Below, piece after piece: positions 6,218 through 8,321 of a stretch of 8,321 nucleotides of DNA (position 1 is its first letter; every line of letters starts with the position of its first letter). The notes beneath the pieces were generated by a model. It did not search any database. It had not been told where the DNA came from and saw only the letters and a program-made list of their open reading frames with translations. This DNA comes from Savagea sp. (GTDB lineage Bacteria > Bacillota > Bacilli > Bacillales_A > Planococcaceae). The stretch covers positions 1 to 8,321 of the forward strand of contig JASKZX010000038.1 in the NCBI GenBank assembly GCA_030147435.1. The letters are read 5' to 3'. The translations under genes were made by a program, and so were the position numbers.

Positions 6218-6673
6218 ATGGAATGTCCAGCATGTAAACATAACGGTACGCGCGTTGTTGATTCACGTCCTGCGCATCAAAATCAATCGATTCGTCGTCG
6301 TCGAGAATGCGATCAATGCGCATACCGTTTTACAACATTTGAAAAGATTGAACACGTACCTTTAATGGTTGAGAAAAAGGACGGCTCACATGAAGAGTTT
6401 GATGGCCGTAAAGTGTTACGAGGAATCGTTCGAGCGTGTGAGAAGCGTCCAGTACCAGTAGATGAACTAGAAGAAATCGTATATTCAATTGAAAAAGAAT
6501 TACGGAGTGAAGGTGTTGTTGAAATACCAGCTCATGATGTAGGAGAAATGGTGTTAGAGCGTTTAGCAAAAATTGATGAAGTAGCATATGTTCGCTTCGC
6601 TTCAGTTTATCGCCAATACAAAGATATCGATGTTTTTATCGAGGAATTGAAACGTTTAAAAGAAGAGAAGTAA
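6218..6673 (+). CDS. nrdR: NrdR, transcriptional repressor of ribonucleotide reductase genes
   Basis: NrdR senses ATP/dATP and represses ribonucleotide reductase operons by binding paired NrdR boxes upstream of them, so it helps set dNTP supply. The 151-aa protein has the family layout. The N-terminal zinc ribbon has C3, C6, C31 and C34 ([27 protein letters not shown]), with the arginine-rich DNA-binding segment SIRRRREC between the cysteine pairs. It is followed by an ATP-cone domain (about 49-139), beginning [12 protein letters not shown] and ending [13 protein letters not shown] 6218 is chosen because family members begin MxCPxC and GGAGG (6206-6210) lies 7 bp upstream; a TTG at 6173 would add 15 unrelated residues. 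The gene is followed after 12 bp by dnaB, a linkage conserved in Bacillales that pairs control of dNTP supply with replication initiation. Function is assigned from family, with high confidence. Confidence 0.97.
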   Translation: MECPACKHNGTRVVDSRPAHQNQSIRRRRECDQCAYRFTTFEKIEHVPLMVEKKDGSHEEFDGRKVLRGIVRACEKRPVPVDELEEIVYSIEKELRSEGVVEIPAHDVGEMVLERLAKIDEVAYVRFASVYRQYKDIDVFIEELKRLKEEK

Positions 6674-6685
6674 GGAAAAGGATGT

Positions 6686-8053
6686 GTGAATGGATTGCAG
6701 CTTAAAGAACTACAGCCAATTGATCGTTATTGCATTCGCCTTTCACGTCCATTAACGGTAGAAGATCAGCAACTTATTTACTCCCTTTATCAACCTCTTA
6801 TCGGTACGGAAGCAGTCAGTTTATATATGACGCTATGGACATCCGTTGAGCGTGACCCCGCTCGAGAATATACACATTATTATTTGATGAACTTATTCAA
6901 TACACCTTTAATGCCCATTTTTCAAGCGCGGATTACTCTTGAAGCGATTGGTTTAATGACGACCTATCGAAAAGTATTACCGTCAGGAGAGACGACTTTT
7001 ACGTATTATTTACATTCACCAGTAGATGCTAAAACATTTTTTGAAGATCCGTTATTGTCGACTTTTTTATTAAGTCGTGTAGGAGAAAAAATGTATCTTA
7101 ATTTGCGTGAGCGTTTCGTTCATAAAGTACCGGATTTTGATAGTTATGAAGATGTATCGCGGACATTCGTCGACGTTTTCAGACCGAGTACGCAACAACA
7201 GACAAAACCTTTAAGTGAAGATGAATATTTAGAAAGTCGTGAAGGTGCAAAAGGTGTTCAATTATATCTTGAACATTTCGATTTTGAATTGTTAGAAATG
7301 ATGCTATCAGAACAGCTCATACCGAGTTCTATATTTGATGAGATCTCCCGTGTGACTATCGCGAAGCTTGCATTTTTCTATGATTTCGGTCCGATGGAAA
7401 TGAAAGAGATTATTTTAATTGCGATGAATTACAGTAATAATGGTATGTTGACAGAGCGGGATTTACGTCGGGCGACGGTCGATTATTATAAATTAAATGT
7501 ATCAAATAAAATACCAATTTTAGAACGGACATTTAAAAAAGAAGTTTCTGAGCAGGAAAATGAAGGTCAAGAATTATCGAAGGAAGATAAGCTCATTTAT
7601 TATTTGGAGCAAACTTCGCCAAAGGAAATGTTGGCAGACATTTTAGGAGCAGAACCGTTTCCAGTCGATGTAGAATTAGCAGAGCGCTTAATGAATGTTC
7701 ATAAGTTACCACACGATGTTGTGAACGTATTGCTTCAATATGTTCTCCTTCGAAATAATGGAAAAATAACGAATGGATTTGCAGAACGAATCGCTTCTCA
7801 TTGGGCACATAAAAACATTAAAAATGCTCGAGAAGCGATTAATATTTCTCGTCGAGAACATGATCAATATATGAAGTGGTTAAAAGAGAGCAAAGAGAAA
7901 AAGATGAATGGACACCGCCCGGTCACACGAGTAGAAAAAGTACCAAAATGGATGAAGAAAGAAGATGCAAACAAACAAAAGAAAACGAAAGATCCATTAA
8001 TTGAACAAAAGCGACTACAATTAATGAAAGAACTCGGTATTCAAGAAAGTTGA
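6686..8053 (+). CDS. dnaB: DnaB, replication initiation/helicase-loading membrane-attachment protein
   Basis: This is the Gram-positive DnaB, not the E. coli DnaB helicase. With DnaD and DnaI it loads the replicative helicase at oriC and at restarted forks, and it links the origin region to the membrane. The protein is 455 aa, close to the roughly 470 of B. subtilis. Recognisable parts are the N-terminal winged-helix (DDBH1) region with LYQPLIGTEAVSLYMTLW (34-51), then FFEDPLLSTFLLSRVG (118-133). The DDBH2 domain spans about 300-395, ending in IASHWAHKNIKNAREAI (369-385). A charged tail carries VPKWM (419-423) and a lysine-rich stretch. The start appears to be GTG: no in-frame ATG fits. TAAGGA (6671-6676) is 9 bp upstream, while a second purine run (AAAAGGA, 6676-6682) is too close at 3 bp; a TTG at 6695 is the alternative. 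It lies 12 bp after nrdR and 8 bp before dnaI, in one operon. Confidence 0.95.
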   Translation: MNGLQLKELQPIDRYCIRLSRPLTVEDQQLIYSLYQPLIGTEAVSLYMTLWTSVERDPAREYTHYYLMNLFNTPLMPIFQARITLEAIGLMTTYRKVLPSGETTFTYYLHSPVDAKTFFEDPLLSTFLLSRVGEKMYLNLRERFVHKVPDFDSYEDVSRTFVDVFRPSTQQQTKPLSEDEYLESREGAKGVQLYLEHFDFELLEMMLSEQLIPSSIFDEISRVTIAKLAFFYDFGPMEMKEIILIAMNYSNNGMLTERDLRRATVDYYKLNVSNKIPILERTFKKEVSEQENEGQELSKEDKLIYYLEQTSPKEMLADILGAEPFPVDVELAERLMNVHKLPHDVVNVLLQYVLLRNNGKITNGFAERIASHWAHKNIKNAREAINISRREHDQYMKWLKESKEKKMNGHRPVTRVEKVPKWMKKEDANKQKKTKDPLIEQKRLQLMKELGIQES

Positions 8054-8061
8054 GGGATAAG

Positions 8062-8321
8062 ATGAAACGAGCAGATGAACAGCTAGGAAATATTTTTCGA
8101 AATCAAGCGTTTTCGAAAAGATATGAGCAATTGTATCAAGAAACATTAAATCACCCTGATATCCGAGCATTTTTAGTCGAACATGACCTTGACCATACTG
8201 ATGCAATCGTGAGTCGAAGTATGTCACGCCTTTATGAGTATGTGAATAGTTCTCATCAATGTACAGAATGTCCATCTTTAGAGACGTGTAAAAATGTGAT
8301 GCAAGGCTACACACCAAAACT
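8062..8321 (+). CDS. dnaI: DnaI, primosomal helicase loader (5' part only)
   Basis: DnaI is the AAA+ ATPase that loads the replicative helicase DnaC onto DNA in Bacillales. Only 86 complete codons lie in the window; the gene runs off the right edge before the ATPase domain, so no Walker motif can be seen. The visible part is the N-terminal helicase-interaction domain, with the helix pair KRYEQLYQETLNHPDIRAFL (19-38), RLYEYV (56-61) and a zinc-site cysteine cluster C67, C70, C76 (QCTECPSLETC), then QGYTPKL. Numbering lines up without gaps with B. subtilis DnaI as I remember it, but residue 84, a zinc-ligand His there, is Thr here. ATG 8062 has GAGGG (8052-8056) 5 bp upstream, overlapping the dnaB stop, which suggests translational coupling. 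Identity rests on this domain and on the position after dnaB. Confidence 0.93.
   Translation, partial: MKRADEQLGNIFRNQAFSKRYEQLYQETLNHPDIRAFLVEHDLDHTDAIVSRSMSRLYEYVNSSHQCTECPSLETCKNVMQGYTPK

Noticed and set aside
8021..8317. Minus-strand 98-codon open frame at the right end
   Set aside because: It lies opposite the clearly recognisable 5' end of dnaI and shows no family motif or ribosome site; it is a shadow frame.
1..8321. A novel multi-gene system or mobile island
   Set aside because: All eight genes belong to well-characterised core families in conserved order, with small gaps and no integrase, transposase, repeat array or atypical segment.

Overview
The window is ordinary core-genome DNA from an AT-rich low-GC Gram-positive bacterium of the order Bacillales. 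All eight genes lie on the + strand, in the order phoR (3' end), polA, mutM, coaE, gapB, nrdR, dnaB, dnaI (5' end). This housekeeping cluster is well known in Bacillus and Staphylococcus. Two genes found between these loci in Bacillus subtilis are absent: ytaF (between mutM and coaE) and speD (between gapB and nrdR). The 290-residue MutM is longer than the ~275-residue Bacillus/Geobacillus form. Both features are closer to the Staphylococcaceae arrangement, but DnaI keeps a Bacillus-like cysteine cluster, so I do not name a genus.

Layout. (1) Positions 1-670: the end of the PhoR phosphate-sensor kinase and a hairpin terminator. (2) 699-4868: an extended -10 promoter, then polA-mutM-coaE with gaps of 4 and 11 bp, which is probably one transcript for DNA repair/replication plus the last step of CoA synthesis. 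(3) 4869-6053: gapB, the NADP-type gluconeogenic glyceraldehyde-3-phosphate dehydrogenase, with its own promoter, a perfect inverted repeat matching the CcpN operator motif, and a strong terminator. (4) 6054-8321: a promoter region, then nrdR-dnaB-dnaI with gaps of 12 and 8 bp. This links the repressor of ribonucleotide reductase genes to the DnaB/DnaI helicase-loading proteins of replication restart and initiation.

No intergenic gap exceeds about 215 bp. I see no mobile element, CRISPR array, tRNA, rRNA, riboswitch or transferred segment, and no sign of a new biological system. The most informative signals are regulatory: two opposed, full-consensus CcpN-like sites at the gapB promoter, a degenerate parS-like sequence between gapB and nrdR, and the use of extended -10 promoters (TGn before the hexamer) with poor -35 boxes at all three predicted start points. 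gapB also has codon usage unlike its neighbours, as expected of a highly expressed gene.
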